From NCBI GenBank assembly GCA_029207755.1, contig JARCOQ010000003.1:44474144-44538143 (forward strand): DNA of 64,000 nt, in the 5' to 3' direction. Shown here in pieces: positions 13,601 to 28,600 of the stretch. The DNA is from Chamaea fasciata (taxonomy: Eukaryota; Chordata; Aves; Passeriformes; Sylviidae). Each line of letters opens with the position of its first letter. The stretch's first letter is position 1. Under the pieces are notes generated by a model. The model saw only the letters and a program-made list of their open reading frames with translations, did no database searches and had not been told where the DNA came from. The translations under genes were made by a program, and so were the position numbers.

Positions 13601-16600
13601 CTTTATTTGAAAATTTACAGCAGAGGAACAGGCAAGTCAACAATCAAACTTTAAGCAGGACTTTAAATTCTTATAAAGACCATAATTACCAGTATTGTGA
13701 CTACTTTATCACTACTCTAATTTACTCTTAACAACCTCTTCCAGAAAGAATATTCATTCAAAAAACAACATCTGTAAGAGCTTCTGTTACTAACAGACAA
13801 GTTAATTTCAATCTCTAGCCTAAATCCCTTGAAATTACTTTTACGGCTTTCACTGGAATTAGTTAATATTTACTGCTGTAAAGAACAGTGAAGATATGGA
13901 CTATTTGATTACCAATGCAGGTATGCTTACTAGAAATACAGTATTGGAGTAGCTTTTGAGAGAAAAATTATGAAATTAGTTTTTTTAACTACCACTATAA
14001 ATCATTATATACTTTAAAACAGTGTCTGAAATCTTCAATGGATACATACTGGATTTTTTCCTGCTATTTCATTATTCCATTGAAAGACAAATTACATGGG
14101 CTTTTCCCCCACCCAAATCACTTGACTGAAATTTCCAAGATACTTCCCTCATTGTAACACAGTAACAGGTGAAAGAGGCAAGTTAAAATAATTAGCAAAA
14201 TGTGATGCATCATAGTGAATGCAAACTAGAAAAATAAAAGTAATGATTAGAGTCTGGCATTAATTTCAGATAAGTGTTACCATGACTTTGTCATTCTCAC
14301 CAACTCTGAGTCACCTGCTCTCAAGGTTTTATTCAATTCCACCAACATTAGAGAGATTAAAAATTAGTATACAGCTATTTTTACCTTTCTGTTATCCCTT
14401 CCCTGCTTTGTGCTTACGTCATTTATTAGATATCCTTATGCTCAGACTGAATGTATCTTTGTCTATTTAAGGTTGACATGTTTTATCAGGGTTTGCTTTT
14501 ATTCTTTTTTTAGGCTTTTCAAAGCAGGTTTCCAGAAAAAAAAAAAAAAAAACAAACCAGAAACCAAAAAACAGTATGCTAAAATGCAGATAGTATTTAA
14601 TAGTTCAGTAATCTTGGAAAAGGTATTGCAAGCATACTAAAAATATCTTAACAAGAATCTTTGCAGTGGTATTTAAAGGGAAGGGGGACTACCCTATAAT
14701 ACAACAAGTTCTGGGCTTCCTAAAATTCTTGAAGGTCTCTTAAAACTGTACTAGTCTCATACCTTACTGTCTCAGCCTTCATTTTATTTTAAAATATAAT
14801 GTGAATTTGCATTTACATTTTATATGTGAACATAATCACCTGCGCTTCATAACTTAAAGATAAGAATCATCGTTTCAGCAGCATATCACAAACAATCAGT
14901 AAACTTCTGTCAACAGCCAAACTGAAAAGTATGTCCAGCACACGCCATCATTCATGTATAATGAGATCATTAACTTCTTTCATTCAGAGTAGCTTCAAAA
15001 CACACCCCAGGATATCCTGTCATTGTTTCTGTCTCTCTATAGGTACTCTTTCAAAAACCTCAGAGTTTACACTGGAAGGAGAAAAGTGAAGCTGATGGTA
15101 GTATCTCCGCTTGTTCGTTCGGTTCTTTTACTACTGCCAGAAGACTGGCATTAAAGATCTTCCTGGAGACCACTCACCCAGCAGGCGGTTCCAAGAGGAA
15201 TTGTATTTTGTCTGCATGAATGCCCGAGGGCAGGCTACCGAGGAGGAGCCGGCTCTGCGGGGTGACACCTGGAGACGGACATCTGTCCGCACACGGATGC
15301 CCGGGGAGGGCCGCACCCCGCGGCCGCAGCCAGGCGGGGCTCCGCAGGGTTGTTTCGGCCAGAGATCGGACGAGCCCCTCCCCAGCATCGCTGCAGGGGG
15401 CTGAGCGCTTCCAGGGCGGTTCGAGCAGCGCCCCGAGGAGCTGCGGACAGCCGCGCCGATGCTCCAGCTTCGGCAAGGCCGCCGGAGAAGCCGGCGCCGG
15501 GTGACTTGCTCCGCTCACTGAGGTGGGCGGACGAGCAGCAGCGATTCCCCGGGGAGCTGCCGCTTTAAGGGGAGGGGCCGGAGCCGGGAAGCTGCCAGAA
15601 GTTTCTGGCTGCGCCAGCCGGCCCCGAGCGCAGCCGCCCGCCCTCGCCCTCTCCCCCTCCCCGAAGGCGCCCACGGCTCCGGCAGATTAAGCGCGGATTG
15701 CCGTAAACTAAATTTGTCCCCTTAAGGCGATTGCCGGGTAAATCTGCACGCAGGGCTTCCCGGGAGCCTGCCGCTGCTGGAGTCGGGCACGGAGCGCCGG
15801 CAGTGCCAACTCCCGGGATCCGGCCGGGAAAACGTGCGAGCGCTGGCCGTGGCCCTGCAGTGCAGCTCCTCCGGAACGCCGCTGGAATGCGCCTGGCGTT
15901 GAATATCCTAAATCATCGGCCAAATTACTATTAAAAAAGTTCCGACGCTGTTTTGGGTGAACAAGAAGGAATAAAAGAAAACCACTTCCTGCAGTTTTGC
16001 ACTCTCCATTAGGAAAGCCAAACTAATGGACAACCGCCATGCTACTACTAGCACTTAATTCTGTTTTATTAATGGGAGTAGGATGAATAGTTTCTCTGCT
16101 ATCTCAATTCACAACTGCTGTACGCGCAGAGGAGTTGCAGCACAGGCTGCCGCAGCTGAAAAGCTGGTTTACCACTTAAATAAGAAGCAGTCTCTAGGTG
16201 ACCAGTCAGCAATTTCCACCAATTCAGTGGCGGAATTTTCTTTGGCAAGAAACGCAGGCTGCTGGCTGCGCCAGCCTTCGAGCTGATTATAACTGGAAGG
16301 ATTGATAAATGGCTAGATGCCCACATCATAAAACAACCTGCACGTCTTCTGAATTTGGATATTTGCATCAGTATTAACAGTTCTGGTCTTCAGTGTATGA
16401 GGGAGAAAACACACAGAGACCTCTCCAGGGTATTGTGGAATGCACATTTTAACAATGCAATCTAAAATGGTAGCATCACACTTCTACAAACATTTTAAAG
16501 CTGTAAAGAAGTTGGTTTTCCAGTATTTTGTTTTTACACACATACTTTTCCATCTCCGTGGGATGAAATCATTCTCACATCTCCTCTTTCAACAGTGCTG

Positions 16601-19600
16601 CATTACTGTATTCAAATTCCTTTGTAAAGTCTGTCATGCCATGCAGCAGCTGATAAAATTGCTTTACATTGTGCTTTGCCCATACACACATCTAATACAG
16701 TGTGTGTGAATGTATTATTTCTATCTCCTAATCTGTATTCTCCTGCACCATGCACAGGATGTTCCAAGTAAACCACATGAAAACAAGATTAAGTATTCAA
16801 TCTAGAAATGTAGCAGACATGGCTACTAGGAAAGCCTGCAGAACTGCCTTTGGAGTAATATACAAGAAGAAAAACCTCCCCTCAGTCTTTCATCTATATG
16901 AAGTCTGAAGAGCCAAGATTTCAGTTTGCATTAAACATTCAAAATTCAGCATTTATCTACTCTACAGGACTCTTGAGTCAAGAAACCAGTGATACATTTT
17001 CAACAAGCAAAAACCACTCCAGCTATCCCACAATTAGTGAAAAGAAAGGACTGGTTTTGAAAATTTAAGATTTGTTCAATTTCAATAACTAAGGTCCAGG
17101 GAAAACTTGTTAAAGACCCTCTCCTCATGGCCCCGCCTGGCATCCAAATTATTACTGAGTTTCAAAAAGAAACATCATAAGGCTCAAAATGTGATTTCTT
17201 ACCCAGAGTACACATGAGGAGCAGTGGCAAAACTTTTTTCCTACTGCCTATGGTATTTTGAAGTTACTTTTCCAAGGGAAGTGTTTTCTCATTGTTTGTC
17301 TATAGTCCATAATTTAAAATGGAAAGACAGTTTGCAAATGGGATCATTACACATATTCTCAACTATTCCATTTGAAGTCATCCCAGTCCCATAATTCAGT
17401 AGGAAAACCCAACAATAATATCCCACTACTTCAATCCAAAACCAAGCCAAATCTTAAAGTCTTCTAATGAAGAGCAAATATTTTACATAGCTGGAACCTT
17501 AAATTCCATTTCCATCCTGCAGAATTAGCAGCCATCTCAAAGTCATTCAATAGGCTTTCAGGAACTTTTTGTGGCAATACAGGCTTAAAAAGACTAAATT
17601 TTAAAAAACAGCATTTTTTTTTCCTTTTTAAACAAGAGTAAATTCAACATCTCCAAGACAACTTCTGAAAAAGCATTTTCAAGAACACAAGTGAAAAAAC
17701 CATGAACACATAAAAAGATTTCCTCCCCAAATTCTAATGCATTTAACTTATAGATCATTACCTTAAATACTTTTAAACTGCAGTAAGTTCCACCCAACAG
17801 CAGAGATCCACCTACACACTGCAGAATCAATCTTTTAATAACCAAAATCACAGTGTAATTAGGAGTGCAAGATTTTGCTTACAGCTCAACCTGCTGTAGT
17901 TCAGAGAATGTTCAACTTTATAGTAATAGCAGACATCTTCAGGAAAAACTATTATTATAACCCTTTTAATATACTCAGTTTTGCAGATATCTTGATAGTT
18001 GATTTCAAATAAATTCTTCAAGTATTTTCAGAGCAACAAAGCTATAAAACTTCTCAAGCCTTTCTACAAACTCTATCACCAAGGCACACAATTCCTCAAA
18101 GGCAGATGAAATATCAAAACAAAGACTGAAGCCCAGAAAATAAAAAATTCCTTTAAAAAAAAGTAAATCCATTGGCCCATCATCCACTTTCCAGAAATGA
18201 GAACACCACAACAGGAAGCAGGAGGAATTTTTCTGAAACTTGCAAACTACAAAATAGAATAAAAGGCAGTGATGTTTTCCACATGAAAAGGCTATTACAT
18301 GAAAGCCCAAGAGTAAGAGTGTGCTTTGAGGAAATTTGCTTCTGGCTGAAAAATCAGATTTTTACTTGCCTTTTGGTTTTGTTACTGTCGTAAATTTCAT
18401 AGAAGGGCAGAACTATTAATTTTGAAATTTATGAAGGTAAATGGCTCAGTTTTATCAATATTTGCCCACAAATCAAGAGTTTGGTAGGAGACATCCTGAC
18501 CAAACCAAATATTTATAAGTTTAAAGGGGGAGGGGGGGGGGGGGAGTTCTTGTAATGAAACCTACTTCCAGTTTCAATTTAAAATCTACAGGAAGTTTCA
18601 AGTAACACCTCACCAATCTTGTAAGCAAACATTATACAGCACGTAACTGTGGTAAAATGTCCTAGTTGACTATCCCCTCAACCAAGCTAAAAGTTACCAG
18701 AGCTTAGTGCACTGATGTCTGGAAGCATTAAACCAACTTCTGACAGCTTTAGCCTTCCCTACAGCTGCAAAGCCGATATTTTCTTTATTTCAAATTATTC
18801 ACTTAGATCACTCCAGTGCCAAGCTTATTTAAAGTTCCTAAAGACTTGAATGGGTTCAAAAGCTGATTTTCCTCTTCAAATAAAAGCGAGCTGTGGAAAG
18901 GATTTACAGGTTCTAAGATCATGAAGGACCAAGAGACCCAAAACAAGAAATTCAATTCAGTAACAACAAGTAACACTTCTTTTATTTATTATATCTGTAT
19001 TAAATGCAGAATGGATATTCATTATTTTTACTTACCCATGTAAGGTTGAATTTTTATGGAACTAATTCCTTTTTTTTTTTTCCTTTGGAACTATAAGTTG
19101 ATGAATTAAATTATAAAAATATTTTAACTCCACTAAGAAAATGAGAAGTAATAATTAAAAAATTTTAAAAGTTAGCCTATCCTAATCATTGCCAAAGAGC
19201 AGCTCAATTCTCCATCCAGAAATTTACTGAGTAGTGTAATTTCCAAACATCTAAACTGTAATTAGCTCATTTCCTATTCAAAATAGTAAATCCAGAAAGG
19301 TGACTATACATTCAAAAATTACAGCATTTAGGTATTTTTTCCTCCCACCATACCAAATAAAACCCACTGAATTCTGATTTTGTTCCTAATTTGGTCACAG
19401 ACTTGCTGCACATTGATGTGGCCCAGCAGGCTTGTACCAACTTTCAAGTCTGCAGAATGGGGGTAAATGCACACTTACTGAAAGGCAAGTAAGTATTTGA
19501 TATTTCTCTATAGTACTTTCACACCTAAGAATGGAAATCTGTATTCTTTCTATCAGTACAGCATATCACTCTATAAAATGTTTTATTTAATAAAAACACT

Positions 19601-22600
19601 CCAGAACTGCTGATCAAGCTCTCTAAAAATAATGCCAATTCTTTACAATTCCTTCAGCAGGTCTCTTGTTCTCTATTGCTGAAAGATTACATGAAGAAAA
19701 GATACTTTGAATGCCCACTCCTGCTGTTTATCCCCCTACATGTAAAATCTTTCTTGAAGTCAATTATTGCCATAGCTACCAGATTGCAATTTTTTCCTGT
19801 AAAGTTTAGCTAAATAGTCAAACTATTTAACATTATAGCTTAGCACTGTAAAATGATACAACTTCATTCATTTTAGAAAGACTTTTCTGTACACTTCAAG
19901 CCTGAACACTGTTTCTACATACATACAGATAAAAAAGTAACAATTCCTTTGAAATAAGGACCTTCTCAATGAAGACTTTTAATCACAAATATTTCAAAAA
20001 CTTCTTTCACGTTTCCTGTGTTTTGTGCAACAACCAAAATTCATTCTAGTATGGAGAAAGGAATCAATAAAATTTTGTTGTTAGAAGGTAAAATAATTCA
20101 GCAAAAAGTATGTTCTCAATACCTGTTAAGCACTTATAACTAAGTTAAATCCAATTTTTACATTGATAAACACCATTTTGCCAACTAAAAGCTTCAGATA
20201 TTGCTTAAAAGCATTACTTAAATTATTAGGTCTGGAAAACTTGCCTCATTTTAAAAAATGTGCCACAGTTCTGTCTAAAGATGCTCCTATGAAAAACTTG
20301 GGATGTTTCAAGGCACTGAAAAGAATGGTATACTAATGATATGATTGCATTCCAAATGGATTGGAACAAAGATCATTTGATAGTTTAATCAAACAAACCA
20401 GTCCAGGCTGTTCCTGAGCAAAATGATGAAGTGACTAAAGTCTGTAAAGTCTGAAAAAGCAACAGTCAATGAAATCTTTAGGAGAAAATAAACCCAAACA
20501 AACTTATTTTTTAAACAATTTGATAATTTTTGGGCATTATTTCTATTTCCAGTCAAAGACAATTTAATGATTGTTTTATTTTTAAGAAGTTGGTTACACA
20601 ATAAATTCAGTATAACAATATACAGAACAGGAAACTCTATGTATGTGAAATGACTTGTCTGTACTCTAGGTAACTGATAACACCGGCATTTAGGTTGACA
20701 AAAAAAATATAACAATATTTTTAGATAGTAAAACTGATAACAAGAGCAAGAACAGTGAACAGATACTAAAATCATATCATTACCTAAGAATGTTGGGGTT
20801 TTTTCAGTGAAATTGTGGCATATTAAGGTTCTGTTTATTATCATCGATTTTTAAAACTATTTTCTGTTGTGTAGAACTTCAGAAGCAAATTAATGCTAAA
20901 TTGAAAAACTGAACCTTAAAAAAAGCACCACAAAAAGTCAAAACCAACACCGAAAAAACCCCAACCATAAATCATGACTTTTTTCTGCAGATACTAAATA
21001 AAATTTCTTGCCTTTGTTTACTTCCATTCTTTGTACAAGACTTTCTAAACTGGCTATGAGGAAAAGGGGGGAGGAGTTATTTTTGTTCCTAAGTTAGAAC
21101 AGAAAGGGAAAACTGAAGGAATAACATACAACTCAAAACCCCCAAGCAGAATGAGATTTCTGAAACACTGACCCAAGGCAATTCATTAAACACAGCCATG
21201 ATTTTATTAGTCTGACAATGTTTAAATATGTATTGATAAAATTATATTCCAAAATTCTAAGCATTTAAGATGTCATTTTGTGTATTTTTATGAAATCATG
21301 ACTGTAGCTGATTTGTAATTAATATAAAGTACTTTTTAGAATACCACATTAAAACTTTAACAGAGTAAAACATTAAATCACATCATGAGTCTGGTAAAAA
21401 ATTAATGTGTAGCCTCTGGATTTGGTTTTTGCCATTGTTGCTAGCTAGGAGAATGATGGGGGAGTACATAAAAGTAATGCCAAACCTACACACAACTCTC
21501 AAACAATACAAAACAAAAAATGTAAATGCAAAACCAAGGGGAAAAAACCAAGTTTTCTTATTGAGAATGAACTCTTCTTCAAGACACATTATTTAGTAAG
21601 TTAAGCACAACCAATCTGCACACGAAGGCTATGCACAAATCCAAGCATCCAGGAACTAAGAACTTGTGCACTGTGGCTCTGGAGACGAACCACAGCTCAT
21701 CTTCAAAAATGAATCTGTAGCAGAGAGCCAATTGTACACAAGAGTGTACCAAAAGTATGGTAGTATAAAAGGTCTAATGTCATACAGCACCACAAGACAT
21801 TTTAGAGAAAAGAGTGGATTTTACGTCTGCCATGCTCCCTCCATTGCTGCATAGTAATTCAGTGTAAAACTGCTGGCCAGGGACAGGACACTTAGAAAAG
21901 AGCTATGAAAATTAGTTTAGAAAATACCTACAAGGAGACTGAAGTAACTTAATCTAACCACTTTATCAAATATCAAATTACAATGGATGAGATTCCTGGG
22001 AAAAACAAACAGAAACTTCATCACACATGAAAGGTTATCAAGGTCATTCCTCTCAGCAGGATCATTTTGGCTGTATTATTCATAACAGGTGTCTGGAATA
22101 CCTATTCTTACATTTAGGAGTGAATATCCCACAATGTGCACTGTTTACAGGTTTTCTATAACAGCTCATGTAAACATTCCTTGCTATTGTTATTCCTTGT
22201 CTCATCAATATTGCAAATGGAGACAAGTGTACTTCTGCTTTGTAGCTTCCAAGAGATGCAACTTCTTAGAGTAATCCTATTTCTAGAAGAAAAAACAACT
22301 TATGGTGTAAATTTTATATGCAGGTAAAATTATATTTTTATTTATTTTATATTAACCTATAGGCCCTGTATTTTGAACTGTCCCTCTGGAGTTTGATTTA
22401 ATTACCTCACATATTTCTCCTAGTTGGTGCCTAAAATTGGGCACAGGTATGGCCTATTAATTGCAAGAGAAGCAAATATAATTTCACACAATTTTCAAGT
22501 AATAGTTTAACATTCCAGTATGGCATTTGCCTTTTTGGAAGAAGTATGACATTGCCTCATGTTCCATTTATTTTTTGGCTGTTTTTCCAAGAACTTCCCC

Positions 22601-25600
22601 CTCAGGAGGCGGGGACAGCATGCAGCAGGTTCCATTTTCAAAGGCAGTGAGCTACTAATGTGGCACATAGCACACCATGAAATGCTGGCAAGTGTTGATG
22701 GCTCCCCAGCTCAGCCTGCTGGCTGCCTTCAGCCCCAGACACTAAAGCCTTAGATGAGAAGGCAGTGAAGTTCTCGATTTGATGTGCTGGGAGTCTTGAC
22801 TCATCGAATAAAGCACCAGCCTCACTCCTCCAGAGGATCTGGACTAGTGCAAATCCATGACATGAAGCACATTAGAGGAAATGAGATGCCTGAACAAGTC
22901 AGGAGTGCTTGCATATAGATTCTGAGTCAACCATCCAACAGAATCTACCCTTCTTTACTATTACCAAATTCTTCCTCCCCAGTGGACAGAGCACCCAGTG
23001 CCACATGCCACACACCCACATTCATAATACAAAGGAGACTTCCACAGTGCCACCACTCGCACTGAGAAGTATCACAAACACCCACAGGTTTCCCAGAGTC
23101 CTTCACTGGATTTGGCCTACAGTGTCAGACTCAAGTGCTCTTTCCTTGCAAAGGAAAAAAGCAATATTGCAGAGACCTTTAATCTTATAGTCTAGGGCAT
23201 CAAAAATCCCATAGCTTCAGGATGAACAGAGTTTTTAGGTTTAAAAAAAGGATGTTAATATGCTGTGTAACTAGTTGCTTCAAGAGATCATAAGATCAAT
23301 TAAAATACTCCATCACTTCAAACCTTTAAATCAACAGTCTTACTAAATACACATGAAAAGGATCATCAAGCAGCTTTTGAGGTAGCAGTTCAAACTAAAC
23401 CTTACATGGCTATAGGTATTCACACTCAAATTCTGAATCAACAAGGAACTCCCACAGTTAAAACATTTTGATAAAAGGCAGCTACAGAACATGAAGTCTT
23501 CTAAAAAATTACCTGTGCTTTTCAAGATTCTATGAATTGCCCCATACACAAAACAGCCTATCAAAGTAATCAGAAAAATCACTCAGTCAAAGAAATACCA
23601 GCTTTACCACTTCTGATTTGTGCTGATGTATGTCAAAACTCATTTTGCCACCCCCAGGCACTTGTGCGATGTCTCAGACAGACAGGAAGTATGCACATGG
23701 TTTCATCTCTGGTTAGAGCTCAACTTACTTACCATAATACTAATTTAAAAAATACTCTGTACACAACTCCACTCAGCAACAATCTGTTCACTTCTTTAGT
23801 TTTAAAAGCTCAACTGTTGCAGTCAGTTCCCACTTCCTCTCAACAAATTATGTAGGCCAAAGCTGGCTGCCTTGCCTTGTACTTATATCTATTGCTCTGA
23901 AATCCTGCAATCTTGTGGCTATTATAGCCGTGGGGTTTTTAGCCTCAAAGACAACCCATTATAATGGATTAAATTTTTATAATGCATTTTTCTTACAAAA
24001 AACCTGGTAACATAGCTTGTATTTAATACAGTTGCTCATTAGATTTCTGAGATGGCAATAGTCATAATGCTTTATCTCTGCAAAGGAATAAATGGAATAG
24101 GCCCTGTAGTTAAATTCAGGAAGAGAAGAAAAATAGGGACTACTAAAAGGAAAAAAAATCTTATTTCAAGTGAGAAATAACTAACAGCATTTCTGCTGTA
24201 TTTGCAGCCAAAACACACAACTACCTGTAAAAGAATCAAAATATGAATGTTTTGTGTAGAATTATGAGCTGACAAGTGGCAAAAAGTAAAACAGCCTGAT
24301 TGCTACAGAACTGACAGGAAACTTCTAAAAATGCAAGTGCTTTAAAACCTAACTGTGCAAAAGTATATAGATTCTTTATGGTAGAAATCTAATCAAACAG
24401 AAGTGTTCTAAATGCAAGTCACACTCATTTATTTGTTTTTTCCTGGTTCCTTTGAATAATCATCAGGATGGAGTTTTGATCATTATGCAAAGTTAGAAAA
24501 TCGATCTAGTAAAAATGATTGAACCTATTCACTCCTCTGAGACAGCCAGGAATGCTAAGATAAATATTCTAAGATCTCTGCCTACCTGCAGAAAACAACA
24601 AAAAAAAAAGTAGTGATCAAAACTTAATCCAATAAAATGGGTTTAAAGTTGGTGACACACACTACCTACTGCCAACAGAGTTCTTAATTTCTGGAACTAG
24701 AAAAGGTGGGGGGGAGATGTGTACTGCTAGATGCTCACCACCACCAGCAGTTAAAACAGATGGTTTGTTCTTCCATATTTCTTTGGTGAGTTAAATTAGC
24801 AACTCACAAATGTAAAAGGGGAAAGCCTGGGCCCTCCAAACTCAAATCCACATGAATGACAATGCCTCTCCCCATGCATCCTTCCTTTTGCATCTGTTCT
24901 GATACACCTTTGATTAAAGGCTAAAGTGCTCCAACTCACCAATTGGCTTGTTTCTGTTACTTTTGCTAAATTGCTATTCTTTCACTTTAGTACATTGTAT
25001 CATTTCACTGCAAGATCACACAGCAGAATTAACAAAGTAGGAATAGACAAATCAATGGGCAAATTGGCAGCCTGCCTCAAACGACAAGATCAAGTAGTAC
25101 TCCACAATAATTTAATAATTTTTGCAAGGTTCTTGCAAAAAAAAAAAAAAGAGAAATTTCAAAACTTAGAAAAATAATCCTCTACTTTTTCCATGCACAT
25201 GCACATTTGATAGCATTTTCTTTATTTACCCTTTCATTGCACACCTAGCTCTTAAATTTCTTTTTTTTTTTTTTTTTTCCCCAAATCCCAAAAAATGAAT
25301 GTATGAGGCCCTTAGCTGCATGGGAAAGATGACATTTACCATGCTACTTTTTTTTTTTTCTTTAATAACTTGATAGTCAGGCTGTCTCTTCTTCTAATGA
25401 TCTGGGTGTCAAACAGCTTTCAGTCAAACATCTCCACTAAAACCCTGAGGTGGCTTTAAACTGGCTGAAAACATTTCAGCACTGGAGTATATGCAAGGTC
25501 AAACACAGTTTGAAGTTTGTATTCAAAGTCTAATCTACTTGGATAGCACTCAAAAAACCAGTTAATGTTAAGTTTTATATCGAGGACACATTATTTACAA

Positions 25601-28600
25601 ACACAGCAGGTATTAGTGATTTAACTGAGCATTCTCTAGGAATGCTTTAAGTTTTGATTTTTATAGAGAACTAGCAAATTACCATTACCATTAGACCCCA
25701 GAACAAAACAATTTTTCATTAATCTTTTTTTGTAAAGTAAGAAGTGCAATTGTAAACTGAGAACTAATTTCAAGATTAATTTTTAAAATTTCAGAATTTA
25801 CCACAAAAGAGGCACTTTGCCTAATTCAATTTATAAATGGGATCAGTCCCGTCAAAAATCACTGCTTGGTTTGACTTCCCTGAAAAATGCAATATTAAAT
25901 GTGACTGGATTGCAGATAACTTGTACCAAGATGATGAGACAGTGCTGAGGCAGTCTTTAAAAATCCTTCAAGGAATAGAGATCCACAGCAGAGCAAGAAA
26001 ATTAACCAGAGCCATACAGCTGGACAAGCAAGATTGCTCACAAGTCACTGCCTTGCACAGGGTAACTCCATTAGGTTTAACACCAATAACAGACACTAAA
26101 GCACACTTGAATCCAGAAAACCTGTTTCAGGTTACACCACAGTGGCAAAGAGATCAAAATATGAGAAAACATTCTTTCAGTCCTCTCATGGTCTTGCATG
26201 GATTTAACCCAGAGATCCCATTAGCACTGTTTGACTGACACAGCACATTTACTCAGAAGCACTGTAGTTACAGGAATATGAATGTGCAGACTTTCTCCTC
26301 CTTCACAGAGCCTGACATTGCAATTAAAAACATCAACTAAAGGAAGAAGGTTCAATATCACTGCAAAGATAATCTCATTTGATTACACCTCTGGCATCTA
26401 GTTTCTTCTGATAAATTCAGACTTGGTGGAGATACAGTCATCTAAGTCTCCATTTCAGACTATATTAAATTAATAGCATGTAGCACAAAGATACTTGACC
26501 TACGGAAAAAACTCTTGTTCTCTCTACCAACTTGCCTTTCGCTTTTCTTCTGGCTTTTCAAAACAGGTTGTTGTCATCTCAGACAAAGTGCAAGGCTCGG
26601 ATTCACTCAGATATAAATACAAATAACAGAACCTGAAGATGCACTTTAGAACAGGCAAACCAGGCTCTCCTCTGCTTTCCAGTGACTTGCTCCGGAAAAA
26701 TATCCTCAAATTTCTCCACTGGCTTCAGGAGATTTACCATGCACAGACCAACAGTCTTGTCTTCCTTTCTAGGTCAATGCCAGCAATAACTTTCAGGACT
26801 CTCATTTTGCAAACTAGCCAAACTAAATATACTTTTCACTTGTTTTGGGTTTTGACAACGTTTGACTTCAATGAGATACACACTAATCCCTACACTTTTC
26901 CTTAGGTTTTAGCGTTAAGTGAATCCTCCTTTGGAACATTTTGACAGATCTTCACTCCTGGTCTAAACTAGCCATTTATTCCTCACCAGTAACCTGCTAT
27001 GCTATTCTTGAGTCTCCAAGGGAAACATGACACAAGAGCTAACAAAACACATCTCAATTGGATAAAACAACTAATACACCAAGACTGCAATATTTTTGGT
27101 TTAAAAATAGTAAGCCCTTATAGCTGGCTTTCCTGGAATTCCTTATGCCACAATTACACATTTGAAACATCTAATAGAATATAACTGTAATGAAATTCAA
27201 AGGCAAGCTAGCCAACAAACTGAACCTTTTGAAGAACTGTGGGTAATTTCTAGATATTAAAATGTATTTGTATGTGTTTGTGTGAGAATATAAGTAAGTG
27301 CAAACCTGGCCATTATGACCTTCACAGCTTAAATTTTTGGAAGTAAAAATTACAAGTATTACCCTTTACAAATATATCTATCCTGATCTCTTTGACGATA
27401 CATTCTAGATAAATTTTTCAGTGTCCTGATGATAATACTTTCCTTTGGTTTTTTTGCCCTTTTTACATTTATCAAACATTCATTTTTCTCTCCAAACTTC
27501 CTGTGAAGAAGATTCTACTTCCTATTAAAAATTTATTCTACATTACATTAGCTAAGATACAAATAGCATACAGTAACTACAAATGCATGCAAAATATCAA
27601 TAGTGCTTCAGCCTTACTCCATGCAGAGGCTGTATTTTCTAACATCTGGACCACAGTCTTACTATCTTTGAACTGCCAGTAAATTATACTGCAATACAAA
27701 TATCTATCTCCATACTACCTTTCTTTCATGGAAATATGGAGATCTATTTTTATAGAACGATATTACACCTTTCAAAATACTAAAAAAATTCTTCAGCTTC
27801 CTCTCCCAGTAAAAAAAAGGAAAAGGGGAAAAAACCTCCCTTAAAAATTTAAAGCAACCACAACTACTGCATGTGCAAAGAAAAAGGTGACTATATATAC
27901 ACAAAGAAATAAAATTACATAAGAAGAGTTGCATTAGCCAAAGTTTTTAAACGTTCTGATTTCCCCCTGATAGTCTAATGAAGTTACAGGTCCCTGAATA
28001 GTGAACAGGACTATTAACAACAAGATTGCTTAATTGTACCTTCAGATCTCTTTAGAAACAGGCTACAGGACCCATGGCACTACATTAAAGACAAGGAGAA
28101 ACAAGACACAAATAAGGTTAAAGAGAAGTGAAGTATTGGCATTACTATACACACACTTGCACCATGTAGAAGCAGCCAAGCAGCACAAAAAAACAATTAA
28201 AATTAGGTTTGGTCTGTCACTACAATAAAATACTTGGTTAAGAGTACAGCTAGCTTCCAGTCAAGAAGAGCAGATTGGTTAAGATTTTAGTTGTATAACC
28301 AATTATAATCACACAACAAATTATTTGGGTCTGAAAGAGAAAAGAAATCATCTTCCAGAAAAATATAAACATTATTTTCCACAATACACTTTTCTTTCAA
28401 ATGGTAAGTTCCTCAAACTATTAAGTAAATTGTAAATCCTTCCCTCACTCTCCAAGTTGAAAAAACCAACAACTTACTTGTATATCATAGTTTCCCTTGA
28501 TTAAACAGAAATAAATGCCTCTTCTGGAGTAAGGCATGTGTAACGCAGTACAATTGCATATGGGTTAAAAAAAAAAGTGAGAACTAAAATTTCAAGGCCA

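Noticed and set aside
15174..15674. 166-codon minus-strand frame in the intronic CpG island
   Set aside because: It is GC-driven (Ala/Pro/Arg/Gly) with other overlapping frames on both strands. It has no recognised domain, and splicing from its donor-like end to ARID4B exon 3 would be out of frame.
20389..20844. 151-codon minus-strand frame
   Set aside because: AT-rich, rich in Phe/Leu/Ile/Asn/Cys as expected from chance reading of intron, with no recognisable motif and no exon boundaries matching ARID4B.
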